Assembly: GCF_019175385.1 (NCBI RefSeq)
Contig: NC_083347.1
Span: forward strand, 122,644,124-122,708,123
Length of the DNA: 64,000 nucleotides
From: Lycium barbarum
Lineage: Eukaryota > Streptophyta > Magnoliopsida > Solanales > Solanaceae
Direction of reading: 5' to 3'
The translations under genes were made by a program, and so were the position numbers. Positions 37,830 through 49,640 of the stretch are shown one piece after another. Each line of letters starts with the position of its first letter. Position 1 is the stretch's first letter. Under the pieces are notes generated by a model. That model was not told the origin of the DNA, did no database searches, and saw only the letters and a list, made by a program, of their open reading frames with translations.

Positions 37830-38529
37830 GACCGTAGACGATGTAAGAGTCCCCGGGCGAAGAAGTTGACGTAGTAGCCAATTTTGTTGCGATCAACAAA
37901 TATGAACTCGGAAGAACTTGAGAAAATATGGGTTAGGAGAATTGGTGGAAAATATTACGAGGGCAGAAGGAATTATGGTCGAACCTGTTAAGAGAATGTT
38001 ATTTATCAATTTATAACTTTTCAAGGGTTGTGGACAGGTGACGAGAATGGAACATATGCTTATAGCCTCCTAATTATAAATGTGGTGTACAACACACCCA
38101 TAAATAGGACTCTACTAGACACGATGTAAATTCTCCAAAAAAAAATGCCCCAGTGTTGAGTTATGGAGACACTGGGATATAGAAAAGAATACGAGATTTA
38201 TGAAAAGAGTTGATTGAGTAGAGTCTTAGCGGTGTATATGAAAAATAATTTTGATAACCTACGTATCACATTTTGTGGACGTAGGCGGAGTCGAGTTCGA
38301 GAGTAGATCCGCGACCCTTGCTTGTGAGTTTGATATTCCTCTTTAGCATGTTTGCCCCAGTTCACTGCGTAAGATAAAGTTCCACGTTGTGTTGCGTCTC
38401 CGCAGGTTGTACTTTCTGCCAAAACTGAAATTCATGTCAAAATTAGTAGTAAAGTTGGAAGTGTAAAATGATAGTAAATATGAGTGTGGGAATGAAGATG
38501 AAGCCGTGTGGCTTTTAATGAAGCAGTGT

Positions 38530-39040
38530 GGCCAGATGTTGTCTCTGGTTGTCTTCCAGGACTTGAATGAATGCGCGATGTTTATGCTGAATATCTCCAG
38601 TTGTATTTGAAGACTTTAAATGATAATGAGGCCTCCGGCTGTCTTCCGGGACTCGATGATAAATGATATCTGCGGAATTTAAGGTAAAGTCATTAAAGTA
38701 GGTAAAGTAGATGATGAAATAAAGCGATAAAGTATAGAGTAAAGTAAGTGGGTAGCCGTTTGGCTTATGCAGGTGAGGCTGTGTAGCCATATGATGTCTC
38801 CAGTTGTTTTCGGGGACTCGATGATATATCTCCGGTTGTCTTCGGGGACTTGATGATATATCTCCGATTGTCTTCGGAGGCTTAATGATAATTCCTTTAA
38901 AGTTCAAGGTAAAATCGTTAGAGTTGGTAAAGTGAATGATAAAGTAGAGAGTAAAGTCATAGTGCAGCCGTCTGGCTTATGCATATGAGACTGTATAGTC
39001 GAATGATGCCCCCGGTTGTCTTCGGAGACTCGACGCCAAT
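38530..39040 (-). repeat. Degenerate tandem repeats with CTCCGGTTGTCTTCGGGGACT
   Basis: The plus-strand motif TCTCCGGTTGTCTTC followed by GGGACTCGATGAT recurs irregularly at about 38535, 38633, 38800, 38829, 38865 and 39010, mixed with GCCGTNTGGCTTATGCA repeats. Part of the element's 3' untranslated region. Confidence 0.65.
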
Positions 39041-39072
39041 CCTGTAAAATTCAAGATAAAAATGTGAATTCT

Positions 39073-39281
39073 TATTTTAGGGTGGAATGACCCAATATGT
39101 CCTATTTTAGGGTGGAATGACCCAATATGTCCTATTTTAGGGTGGACGAACCCAAGTATCCTATTTTAGAGTGGAAGAACCCGATATGTCCTATTCTAGG
39201 GTGGACGAACCCCAGCATCCTATTTTAGGGTGGAACAACCTGATATGTCCTATTTTAGGGTGGACGAACCCAAGTATGTCT
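39073..39281 (-). repeat. Tandem array, seven units of about 30 bp
   Basis: Unit TATTTTAGGGTGGAAGAACC then CAATATGTCC, in seven head-to-tail copies with substitutions. Lies in the 3' untranslated region of the Ogre-like element. Confidence 0.9.
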
Positions 39282-39338
39282 CCGGTTGTTTTCGAGGACA
39301 TGATGCATATGCCGTGTGAGGCATTTAAAGAAATGATA

Positions 39339-39656
39339 TCTTATTAAAGGCGGACGAGCCTAAAGTGTCTTGTTAAAGGCGGACGAGCCTAAAGTGTCCT
39401 ATTAAAGGCGGACGAGCCTAAAGTGTCCTATTAAAGGCGGACAATCCTAAAATGTCTCATTAAAGGCGGACGAGCCTAAAGTGTCCTATTAAAGGCGGAC
39501 AATCCTAAAATGTCCCATTAAAGGCAGACGAGCCTAAAGTGTCCTATTAAAGGCGGACGAGCCTAAAGTGTCCTATTAAAGGCGGACAATCCTAAAGTGT
39601 CCTATTAAAGGCGGACGAACCTAAAGTGTCCTATTAAAGGCGGACGAGCCTAAATG
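39339..39656 (-). repeat. Tandem array, eleven units of 29 bp
   Basis: Unit TCCTATTAAAGGCGGACGAG then CCTAAAGTG, eleven copies, with variant GGACAATCC in several units suggesting higher-order ordering. A stray unit recurs at about 39794. Confidence 0.92.
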
Positions 39657-40654
39657 TTGTGCGTTTGCGAACAATGATATTGTCCCTTTGCAGGGCATTT
39701 GAAAGTAATAATGCAATGCCGGTGTGGTGCTTTTGCAGTGCGGGCATTTGAAAGCAGTAGTGCATAAGCAGTGCGGGCATTTGAAGAAATGATGTCCTAT
39801 TAAAGGCGGACGAGCCTAAAATGTATAGTTATCCTCGGAGTGTGATATTGATTTCTACAAAATTTAAAGTAAAGTCATTAAAGTATTTAAAATAAATAAT
39901 AAAACGGAGAGTAAAGTAAGAGTCAGATCGCTCGGCTAATGATATTGATGGTATTGTGACAGGCCAAATTAAGGACACGAAATCTTGATTTAATTCTCCT
40001 TCAATCTCGTCAACCTACAAAAACAGGTATATAAAGTCATAAAATTATTGTGATAAAAATAAAATAAAATAAAATAAATTAAAAGATAAAGTTGGAAGTA
40101 AAGTCGTATGGCTTTTGAGGCGAGGCCATAATGAGCCAAATGATGCTTTTGGCCCCGATTGATAGACTTGACTGTTGATCTCACGATTTTAGGTTCCTGC
40201 ACTCAAAGAAAAAATCTTAGTTTGGGAGGGGGAAGTTGATTCGTGTTGACTCGAAGCTTGACGTTGTTGGCTGCTCCATTCGTCTTATTTGTTTGGATCT
40301 TGTGATCTCCGTTCAAGCCTCGGTAGATGAACAGTAGTGAAGCAATTGAAAGAAAGTGTTTTATTTGAAAGGTATGTATGTAAGTATATGTATAAGGAAA
40401 GATATATACGTAAGTATATGTATATAAGAAAAGATATATGTGTAAATGTATATATATGTAAGTTGTAAAATATTCTGCCAACTTTAGATTGTGACACTTC
40501 TAAAGTAATTGGTTCATAATACTTCCTGTCTGGTAGCCTTAATCTTGTCGATGCACAATTGTTCTTTTGTCTATATCTTTTCAAAATATGCCCCAGTTTT
40601 GGGTTCAGAAGAGTATGCTAAATTTATGTTGCGGTATGACCGAACCTTGTATAG

Positions 40655-41015
40655 GTTGCCTACGTATCCCTCCAAAGGAATCAGGTCAGAACGTAGTTCA
40701 TAAGGTTCATAAAAATGGTTTGAAATTTTCTAATAAAGGGACCGAACCCGATGTGGATTGCCTACGTATCCCACCAAGGGAATCAGGTCGGCGTAGTTCT
40801 GTTATACAAATGGTGAAAGATTTGTTGGATTTTTATCTGGGTGTGACGGACCTGTATGTTGATAGTCTACGAATCCTGCTGAGGGAATCAGGCTATATGT
40901 AGTTCTCCTTGTATAAGGATTTTTGAATTTTTTTCTGTTATAATGCAACCGAACCCTATATGGGCTGCCTACGTGTCCCACCTCGGGAATCAGGTCGGAA
41001 CGTAGTTCGTACGGT
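40655..41015 (-). repeat. Four-copy repeat of about 100 bp (TGCCTACGTATCCC)
   Basis: TGCCTACGTATCCC followed by GGGAATCAGGTCGG and GTAGTTC recurs near 40659, 40759, 40865 and 40965. The same motif is widespread in this retroelement family's 3' region. The stretch 41016-41391 has nothing else recognised. Confidence 0.75.
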
Positions 41016-41391
41016 GTTTAAAGGAAAGGTTGCAAACTATGTAGTCTGATCTAATATTGTCTTTCAATGTCTCGTTGACTGATAGCTTTCATGCTTGTGT
41101 CATTGTCTATCGGCTATTTCCATTTCTTCCAAGTGGAATCTTGTATTTTCCTCTAGTTTTCTTTGTTACTCTCTCGAGATGTACGTTATTCGTTCGTTCA
41201 TTTTATGTCACAATCATAGAGTTGGCAGTTTTGATAAATAAAGTAGAAAATAATAGTAATAGACAATTGAGGCAACTCAGAAATGCATTCATAGGTTTTA
41301 AACTTCCTAAAGATGAAGCAAAGCAAACAAAGTTTTGGGCAAACATCAATTTTTAAAATCGTGCTGTTTCAAAAGCTCACTACAGTTCAAT

Positions 41392-42360
41392 CTACCAAGA
41401 CTCTCGGCGAGCCAAGGACGGAGTACAAGTCAAAGTCTTCAGAGTCTCTCCTGATTCGGCACCCCGCATGGTCGGTGTCTTGGTGTTGTGAGTAGTTGTT
41501 GCAGCAATCTCTGTTGGTGTTTGTCTTTGGACTGTTCCCACAGGAGCAGCAAAAGTTGATGACATCCCCTTTTCCATTTTTCCGACTGGTATAATGGTTC
41601 TTTTCAAATCCTTATATTCCTCGATAATTGTCATGTTCACGTTGGCATTTTCGCGAGTAGGTAGAGGATTGTTATCTACGTTGGGCCGAGCTCCAGTGAG
41701 CTGGATTGCTCCTTCCTTGATCAGGGCTTCAATTTTGTTTTTGAGTCCATAGCAATCCTCAGTGGCGTGCCCAGCAACTCCAGAATGATATGCACAACGT
41801 TTGGAGCCATCAAACCATTTTGGAATAGGATCGGGAGTTTTCCTTTCAATTGGTTGTATTACGCCTGCGGCTTTCAGTTTTTCGAACAATTGAGCCAAAG
41901 GTTCAGCAAACCGAGTGTAACTACGGGTGTTTTTTATGACAGGATTTGGACGGGCTTTATGTGTGGTATGTGGCCGATTTTGATAAGTGGGAGCTTGAAC
42001 AGATTGGTATGGACGTGTGTTTTGATAGTGAGGTGCTCGAGGTTAGTGGTAATTTGCTTGGATGTTGTAGACAGGGTAAGGGAATAGCGGAGCTTGGTAG
42101 GGTTCAGCGTAGTGGTAAGGGTAAAAAGGTTGTTGTGGATGGTGAAAGTATGTAATGGCTTGGTTTGGTGCGACGTTCCTAGGTTTAGGAGGTGGACTTT
42201 GGAGTGTAACGGATAAGTTGGTCATGTTGCTAACCCGATTTAATTCTCCGCGTAGATCCTCAATTTCTTGAGTCAGGCGGGCGATATGTTCATCACGTTG
42301 AATAGTAGTTCCGTGTTCGGAAGTCTCGGGGGGATCACTAGAGATCACGATGTTTTCCAA
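41392..42360 (-). pseudogene. Ogre/Tat-like gag remnant
   Basis: From MENIVISSDPPETSEHG (42360) one frame runs through a coiled-coil-like segment (DEHIARLTQEIEDLRGEL), a Pro/Tyr-rich stretch (YFHHPQQPFYPYHYAEPY), an in-frame TAA at 42043-42045, then FEKLKAAGVIQPI and the knuckle-like CAYHSGVAGHATEDC followed by LKNKIEALIKEGAI. Gag forms the virus-like particle of retrotransposons. The central capsid domain expected between the N-terminal and Pro-rich parts is not visible, suggesting an internal deletion. No protease follows. Confidence 0.75.
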
Positions 42361-43585
42361 ACCAGTTTAAATAGATGCGGCTGGATCAGGCATAATAATT
42401 TCTTTTCCTTGAATAGCCCAACTACGTCGCGGTAATGATGATGTCTTTGACCTTGTGAGGTAAGGATGGTCAGCCATCTCGAGTGTCAACACGAATCAAC
42501 TTTTGTTGGGAATAAAATAGCAGAAACATAAAGTGTAAATGATGTTAGTCTCATTGACATATGTAGGTAAAGTCATGATCACGTAGAGTCAAATAAGTCA
42601 TGTAGCAAATAATTCGTCAAATAAAGTCAAACAAATCGTCGAACAAATGTAAACGATTATATCAAACAATAATAACGCGTCCTAATATGCATGTGACCTC
42701 TTTGTGCCAGAGGTAGGCCTAACGTTTGTTTGAAGGGTAAAGTGTGCCATAATACGTCATCCCGTTGCTTTGATTAATTAAACAAATTCTATTTCCCCAA
42801 AATAAAGTACAAAAGTAGTATAATATTCATTACATATCAAATGAGTACAACATAAAGTGTTTTCCTAATCTAAGTAAAGTAAATACAATTTCCTGTATCT
42901 AAATTTCAGCTCTGTTTTGTGATGTCATTGATCTTCGTCATTCATTGTACTCCAATGCAAATCCATACCTGTCATAGAAACGTTAGTCATTCTCTCACTC
43001 CTAAAGTTTAATTAATTAGAGCAAATAGTCAATATTTAGGCACAATTATCCTTCAAACATGCATATAAAGTATGATTATTGTCACCTGGGGTCGTGAACC
43101 CACTTGGACGTTTGGGTAAAGTCATCTAATGGGCTTAATACACCAAGGGTATTAAACCTCCTAGGTCATGAAATGTATGCTCTTAATAAAGGGTGTTGGT
43201 TTAGCTCTATCTTAGGCTGACTAAGAGTTGGCTTCCTATGACACAAGGTTCCCCCAAGCGGACAACTTGGGAGTGGAAGGTCCGTGGCCGTCGACTGCAC
43301 CGCCGATCGACTAAATCCACAAGATCAATCCAACTAAAGGGTAATTTTGTAGTGCACGGGCGCGAACCGCGAAGCCGTTTTAAGTGTGTGAATATGTGTG
43401 AGTTTTCCAGAAGTGGAGGAAATATGAACGAAATGACAGTTTATCAAAGCAGTTACACATAAACAGTTTATATCAAACAAACAATTAATAGCATGTAAAA
43501 AACAGTTAACAAATAAATAAAGTAATTTCAAATAAGCACACAAAGCCTATTTAAACTAAGTCCGTTATGGTTAGAACCTAAGTGA
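42361..43585 (-). other. Leader (5' UTR) of the Ogre-like element
   Basis: Between the primer site and the gag start. No convincing ORF; AT-rich with one GC-richer stretch near 43230-43390. Confidence 0.55.
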
Positions 43586-43604
43586 TTCCCCAGCAGAATC
43601 GCCA
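43586..43604 (-). other. Primer-binding site
   Basis: TGGCGATTCTGCTGGGGA on the minus strand, three bases inside the ..TATAACA LTR end. It starts with TGG as expected for pairing with a CCA-ended tRNA; this type is typical of Ogre/Tat elements (tRNA-Arg class, from family knowledge). Confidence 0.7.
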
Positions 43605-43607
43605 AGC

Positions 43608-45180
43608 TGTTATACCCCATTTTAACCGGGTTAAATTAGAAGTACAACACATTGGTGATTCCTATTTTCTGTTTATTTTAAGGAGTCGCCACCTAATTAT
43701 TTATGGTGAATTAGGAAACCTAAAGTTTATTAAAGTTATTTTTTAAAGTTAACTCTGTTTAAGGTCTGCAAAACTTAAGATTCTATGTAAGGGTTCAATT
43801 AGTCTAAAGGGAAGGGATTAGGCATCCTTTAAGACCCATTAACAATGGTTAACTGACCGGACTTATAATTAATTAGGCTAAGTATAAATATAGTATTATA
43901 TAAAAAGAAAGTAGCTTTGTAAGTATGGCTAAAGTTATAGACAGACATGTAAGAATGCTATTTAAAATAGAACTTATAGAAAATAATAATTTGTATAAAA
44001 GAGTTAGTTAGAAATAAACTAAACGAAACGGGACCTGTAATGTTTATATGTATTCGGAGAAAAGTGAGTTATGCCGACTCACAAATTAAAAAAAAAACAA
44101 GGAATTAATGTAAAATTAACATTAAATAAATTTTAAATACTTCATAGGGAGACTACTAGTTCAATGTATATTGTGCGAAAGTTGTTTTTAAACAAATATG
44201 TACTTCAAGTGTTGGAAAGGAACTAAAGTGAAAAAGTTATCCGTTGAAACTAATTTGCTTTTTATTTCTTAGAATAAGCTAACGTTAGTGTAAGATTTGT
44301 GACATTTTAAACTTCTAAGATAGTAAATATAAATTATGATTCCCTTAACCAAAAGATGTAGTCATGCTACTTTGAAAATCAATTACTCAAATAAATGTTA
44401 TAGATACTATAAATAGTTTTAAAAATAGAAGTGAATGTAATTTGTGGAATTAACTACCCATTACTAAACTAAAACCCTTAATGTTACTAAAGTTTATCTT
44501 AATTAACAAGCATAAATGTTAGTCATACAATACAAGTTAAATGCACACAGAAATAAAAATAGAGGGGTAGATATAATGTAAATGGGCTTGGCCCATTTGG
44601 ACTGCTGTGATCTGTTTGCGGCTGGGCTTCGTAAGTGGTGTCGTTGAGTTTCAAAGTGAAACTCTTCGGCTCCGGTGTACATGCAAAATAAAGAAAAGTA
44701 ATAAATTAGAACGACGAGATAACACAATGAAGCAAATGTCCGAATTCGGGATCATATCACATAATGAGACGAGTATTTGCGATACTAGATCAAAGGGCAA
44801 TTTATCACAATTCCTCAGCATTTTAAACATGACTAACCAAATATTGAATGAAGAACCCTTTCTTTATTTATCATAGAAAAGAAAAGAGTAATGCTGCCAT
44901 CTTTAACAAACACATTTCTTATTTTACCTTAAGAAGCAGCATATATATTTTTAACAAGGCCTCATGAAGCAACGTTATTATCCATCATAGTGCCATGCTT
45001 ATTCAATTCAACAAATAGCTATTACTGCTTTAAAATGTTTATTACATCCCCTATTGGAGCATGAGATTAATTTAAAAGTCAATTCACTCTTAAAACAGTA
45101 TTCCCAGATTATTATGTATATCTAGAATATAAGATAAAACAGTATTCCCAGATTATTATGTATATCTAGAATATAAGATA
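43608..45180 (-). repeat. 5' LTR fragment of the Ogre-like element
   Basis: Collinear and nearly identical with 29040-30570 of the solo LTR. Homology stops after ATATAAGATAAAAG, where the MULE-derived Ulp1 gene remnant begins. Confidence 0.85.
45091..45178. repeat. 44-bp tandem duplication at the LTR breakpoint
   Basis: TAAAACAGTATTCCCAGATT..ATATAAGA is present twice (45091-45134, 45135-45178) but once in the solo LTR. It ends within a few bases of the junction with MULE sequence. Confidence 0.9.
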
Positions 45181-45239
45181 AAAGCATCTTATTGGCCTTT
45201 TTAGAGAACACTGATTCCCTGCAAAATAACAGATGTTTT

Positions 45240-48200
45240 AAAATTGTAGAATAACATGTGTTAAATAAATAATTCTCTGCAAAATAGCTGATGTGTTCAA
45301 TACAGACCTCCCATGTCTTGTAGACATTTTCGATTTCACCCAATCCTTAAATTCGGTGATCAGATCATTGTCAACATCAAAGCCAATGCAATTTGTGAAT
45401 GGGTGTTTAATGTGAAAGTATGTAGGAGAATTGATTGTGCTGCTGCCGCCTGAACTAAAATCAGTGTATGGTGATTTACCATACGGTCCAGGATTTCTAT
45501 TTCTTGCTTGTTGTTCAGGTGTAACGATGTCACCACCTTTGGTTTCAATCGCTACTATTTTAGACTCGGTAAATGGAGGCATTTCAAAATCATCAAGGGT
45601 AGGGGTCTTAGTGGCAGAATTGCCCAAAGCACCCAACTTATCAATGCCAGCAACCACATCATCTAGATTATGTTCTGTAAAATTTGAACATTTAAATTTC
45701 ATATCAAAATCTTAACCAAATCATTTAAGATGTTATCATGTAAAATGTATATTTGTTTAATGCATATAGTAAAAATGAAAACTGAGTGGTCTCATTACCT
45801 GAAATCAGAGTATCAATAGGATGACTCTTCAATTCGTCTGGGTCAACTATATATTTATCACATGCTTCACCATCTCCAACTTGCTCACCAACTTCATGTT
45901 TCACATAAAGGCGTAAGTTTTCTTATTTTTCTACATTTTGCATACATTTACATGGGTCTGAAAATGTGTAAAATATAGAGGAAACTATACCTGGAATAGA
46001 AGCATTAATCCCATTCTTCAAAGCAGATGCATCTACTACAATGTGATTGGATATTTGCTCACTTACATCCTGCCCACCAATGTCAAAATCACCTATCGGT
46101 TCATCAAAATGAAAATATAGGTTGTGCTGAAGTCCATCATTCTTGTTGCTTGTCTTTGGTTCTTTTGTAACATCCTTAACACTGCCGGACATCTGTTTAT
46201 TAAGATATGTATAAACACATTTAGATAGAAAGGGATAATACAAAAGACATTAACTCAAATTTTGATAAATAACCTTAGCTTCAGGAGTTTCAGTTTGCCT
46301 GCCAAACATGGACTTTAGATCTTTAAGTAAATTCATAATTGACTTGTCCATGTAGTCTTTCATGTCAACAAACTGTTCACCGACCTGGGATAAAAAGGAA
46401 AATATGACAAGAAACCTAAGCTAATCTATATACTACAATGAGAATAAAATTATGAACTTTGAAAATTATATTAAACTTGTCAACCTTTTTCTCAAATGAT
46501 TTAAGATCTTTGCGGACCTGAAAGATGTAGAATAACATTAATGAATGTCTTAACCACAAATACAACTATTTCATAAAAAAAAAATATGAATGCAATTAGT
46601 GAAAACACATGCTTACATTTGCAACTTCCTTCTTCAACGCATCAAATTCAGAACCACGTACAGAGTGACTCGACTGTGTGGGATCCTGTGGTTCTAACAC
46701 ATCTTTGACCGCTGTCTCTTCTGGAAACTCCATAAAGTTGATAGCTACCTTCTCCTCATCTGTTGGGAGAATGTTGGTAAAAACCAGCTACCAACATTTA
46801 AAAAAATGTATAAGCTGACCAGTTAGCATGTATAAAAAAAAGAATGAATGAAATGTGTATGATTAATGTATGACAATCAGTTAGCTTGTATTGTTACCTG
46901 ATTGCTGTACTTTTTGAACATCCCCTTCTTCAGATGGGAAAAGTAGACTTTTTGCAAAGTTGTTCGCCAATTAAAAATACGAGGGAAGTGGTTTCCAATA
47001 CGGGTCGCAACCGTAGGATCTACCTTCGAGCAGCATTCATAAAACCATACTTGAATGGCCAGGGGAAAACCCTCAAACCTATAGTAGGTTGGATCATTCG
47101 CCAACTTGTGACTGATTTAAGACAACAGCGCTTTGAAGCAATCATTTCCCCATGGATAATTCATATATTCTCCGCTTTCAACCAAGTCAAAGTGTAACTT
47201 GGGAACAAATGCTCTATTACTCTCAGTTGAGAATAAGAATGTGTTGATAAAATAAAGTATTGCTATCTTAAAAGCATCAGCATCCCCAATTTCCTTTTTT
47301 TTTTTGTGATGAAAAAGCTCAATCAAATCATTTTTCGGCACTTTGGTTAGTCCGTTAAAGTACATATCCATTAGTCTGTTGGGGGAATCGGGGTCCGCGA
47401 CAAATTCGTTGTCCATGCCACATTTTAAACCAGTCACAATGGCAAACTCTCTAATGCCGAAATGAAGCTCTTTCCCATTCAAATTGATGATAAACATATC
47501 ATCCCTATCATGCTCTGTCTCGGCATACATCAGGCATCGAATTAGCTGTGGCTGAACATTCAGCTTTGGCAAATCCAGAAATAACCCAAAAGGGGACTCC
47601 CTAAACAGCTTCAATTGCGCGTCGTTAAGGCGGTCCTTAACTTCAAGTGCGGCTTCCACGTTGGTGTAAGAACACCAATGAGTCTGTGTCTGAATATATT
47701 AAATAAGAGATAGTTACAAAAATGAAAGCATACATAACTATAAAGCGAGTCAAATCATCTAAATATGAGATATACCAAAGTCCATACATATTTTATACAC
47801 CAAACTCAAGAATCCAATGACATATCTAGACACATTATATCCACAAAAATGCATTACAACTTTATAACTAAACATGTTACTCAAAAATCTTACAGTCAGC
47901 CCACTTTTCATACATATTTCATACACCACCAAATCTAGAATTCAGTGTTTGTTCTCTAGATAAATTGAAAACTTAGGAACAGAGAACACAAAAAGGGAAT
48001 TGCTGATCATGAGGCCCAACGGTCAATGCAAGACCACAAAAAAACACTTATCATACACCAATTTAATTAAATCTAAAACAAATAATTAGACATTAGCCAC
48101 TTCTTTTCAATACTGAAAAACCAACTCAGAACACTTTCCTTACATTTTTCATACACTACCAATTCAGAAATAAAGTTATACACAATTGTTTAAGAGAAAT

Positions 48201-48926
48201 CATACAGTCAGACCACTTTATATACATATTCCATACACCTCCGGAACTCAAAAAAGCATATAAAAAGACCAATCAAACCCTTTTTATACCACAAATAATA
48301 CACATGCAAGTAACCAAATATTCAAAGACTAAAGTGTAAATGCTTTTTTCTACCTTCTTTGTCGGGTTGTTTTTCTTCCTCTTTGATGTTTCACCTTTCT
48401 CGACTTTCTTCCTCTTTGATGTTTCACATTTCTCGACTTTCTTCCTCTTTGATGTTTCACTTTTCTCGACTTTCGTCTTCTTTCCTGTTTCACCTTTCTC
48501 GACTTTCTTCTTCTTTACTGCACCACCTTTCTCAACCTTACTTTTTTTGGCTTCAGGATGCTCAGTTTCTTCTTCGAAATCAGAGTCGTCAGTGACTTTT
48601 TTTGACTTACTAGTTGACGTTTCTTTTCGCTTCCTTTTGGAATCATTCCGGGGGGTTGATTTGATTTCAACAATAGTGGGACCAACATTACAAGGATCGT
48701 TTAGAACTTTCGTCCTAACTTCATTTTGAACAAACAATCCTTCATCATCAGAATCTTGCTTTTCCCTTCCTCCTTTTTTTACCGGGGTTTGAGTGAGTAA
48801 ATTGAAGTTTGGAATTGGCCCTACTTTCGGGCTTGTTGGGGGCCCCAAAAATCTAGGGCTTTTGCGCATAGGAGAATTTATCGAATTGTTTTTACTCATT
48901 TTCACAAAAAAGGGGACTGGAATCAC
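45240..48926 (-). pseudogene. DUF1985 / Ulp1-like protease gene of the MULE, truncated
   Basis: Exons about 48926-48354, 47689-46898, 46787-46617, 46519-46487, 46386-46274, 46193-45985, 45905-45798 and 45680-45240. Exon 1 is basic, with five 11-residue KVEKxETxKRK repeats. Exon 2 encodes a DUF1985 domain (LFRESPFGLFLDLPKLNVQ.., FGIREFAIVTGLKC, YFINTFLFS). The later exons are acidic linkers leading to HPFTNCIGFDVDNDLITEFKDWVKSKM, the start of a C48/Ulp1-type domain. Known MULE Ulp1-like proteins continue into a His-Asp-Cys protease; here the catalytic part is missing at the Ogre junction. TAA at 47117-47119 interrupts exon 2 in frame (ALLS*ISHKLAND). Convergent with mudrA. Confidence 0.75.
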
Positions 48927-49640
48927 AACAATTTAAGTTGGTACAAAATGATGCGCACACAAAACACCTGGAAAATACGAAGTAGAAACCCTAAATAAAC
49001 CGTTCAAATTGACTGAACAAGATGAAATTGATTGAAATGAAGATAGAAACACATCAATATATATTCGAAACTAACACAACAATAGATGATTGAAACTATA
49101 TGATTGAAATTAACACAACAATATATGATCGAAACTAAAGGAATTGTGAACCCTAGATTACCTTTACTAATCATGAAATGGAACGAAATAGAGGAAAATG
49201 GAATGGAGAATCACACACATGCGCACACAAAAAAACTGGAAATACAAAGTAGAAACCCTAAATAAACCGTCCAAATTGACTGAACAAGATGAAATTGATT
49301 GAAATGAAGATAGAAACACATCAATAGATATTCGAAACTAACACAACAATATATGATTGAAAATATAATTGAAAGTACCACAACAATATATGATCAAAAC
49401 TAAAGGAATTGTAAACCCTAGATTACCTTTACTAATGGTGAAATGGAACGAAACAGAGGAAAAATGGAATGGAGAATCACACACTTTACATGTACATTGC
49501 AAACACAGTAGAGAGAGAGAGAGAGAAAATTTGTATGAGATGGTGGGTTAAGAGTAGAGAGGGAATATTGCAGAGGAGGAAGAGAAGCATTCGCAGTTGG
49601 GCTAAGATGAAATGCCAAAGCCCAAAATCGCCCAAAATTG
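48927..49640. other. MULE right internal flank with a direct duplication
   Basis: Two related stretches, about 48955-49210 and 49205-49490 (AGAAACCCTAAATAAACCGT, GATGAAATTGATTGAAATGA, CTAAAGGAATTGT), form a roughly 250-bp tandem duplication upstream of the DUF1985 gene. A GA microsatellite lies at 49511-49526. Confidence 0.65.

Larger units (their letters stand above)
37141..45180 (-). mobile_element. Truncated Ogre/Tat-like Ty3-gypsy element, same family as the solo LTR
   Basis: Order on the minus strand: the last 1.57 kb of the 5' LTR (45180-43608), primer site, leader, gag remnant (42360-41392), a long 3' untranslated region with tandem arrays, a polypurine tract, and the first 676 bp of the 3' LTR (37816-37141). 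Protease, RT, RNase H and integrase are absent. Both LTRs are cut at their outer sides, with no target duplication, so flanking deletions removed them together with adjoining MULE sequence. Confidence 0.8.

Noticed and set aside
39339..39656. Regularly spaced 29-bp repeats resembling a CRISPR array
   Set aside because: Units are directly adjacent with no unique spacers, and the context is a plant retrotransposon.
44503..44876. Overlapping short frames on both strands
   Set aside because: Both lie in LTR sequence duplicated at 29.9-30.3 kb, where the frames are not conserved.
48340..48729. 129-codon plus-strand frame rich in Ser/Phe/Leu
   Set aside because: It is the antisense shadow of the KVEK repeat exon of the DUF1985 gene.
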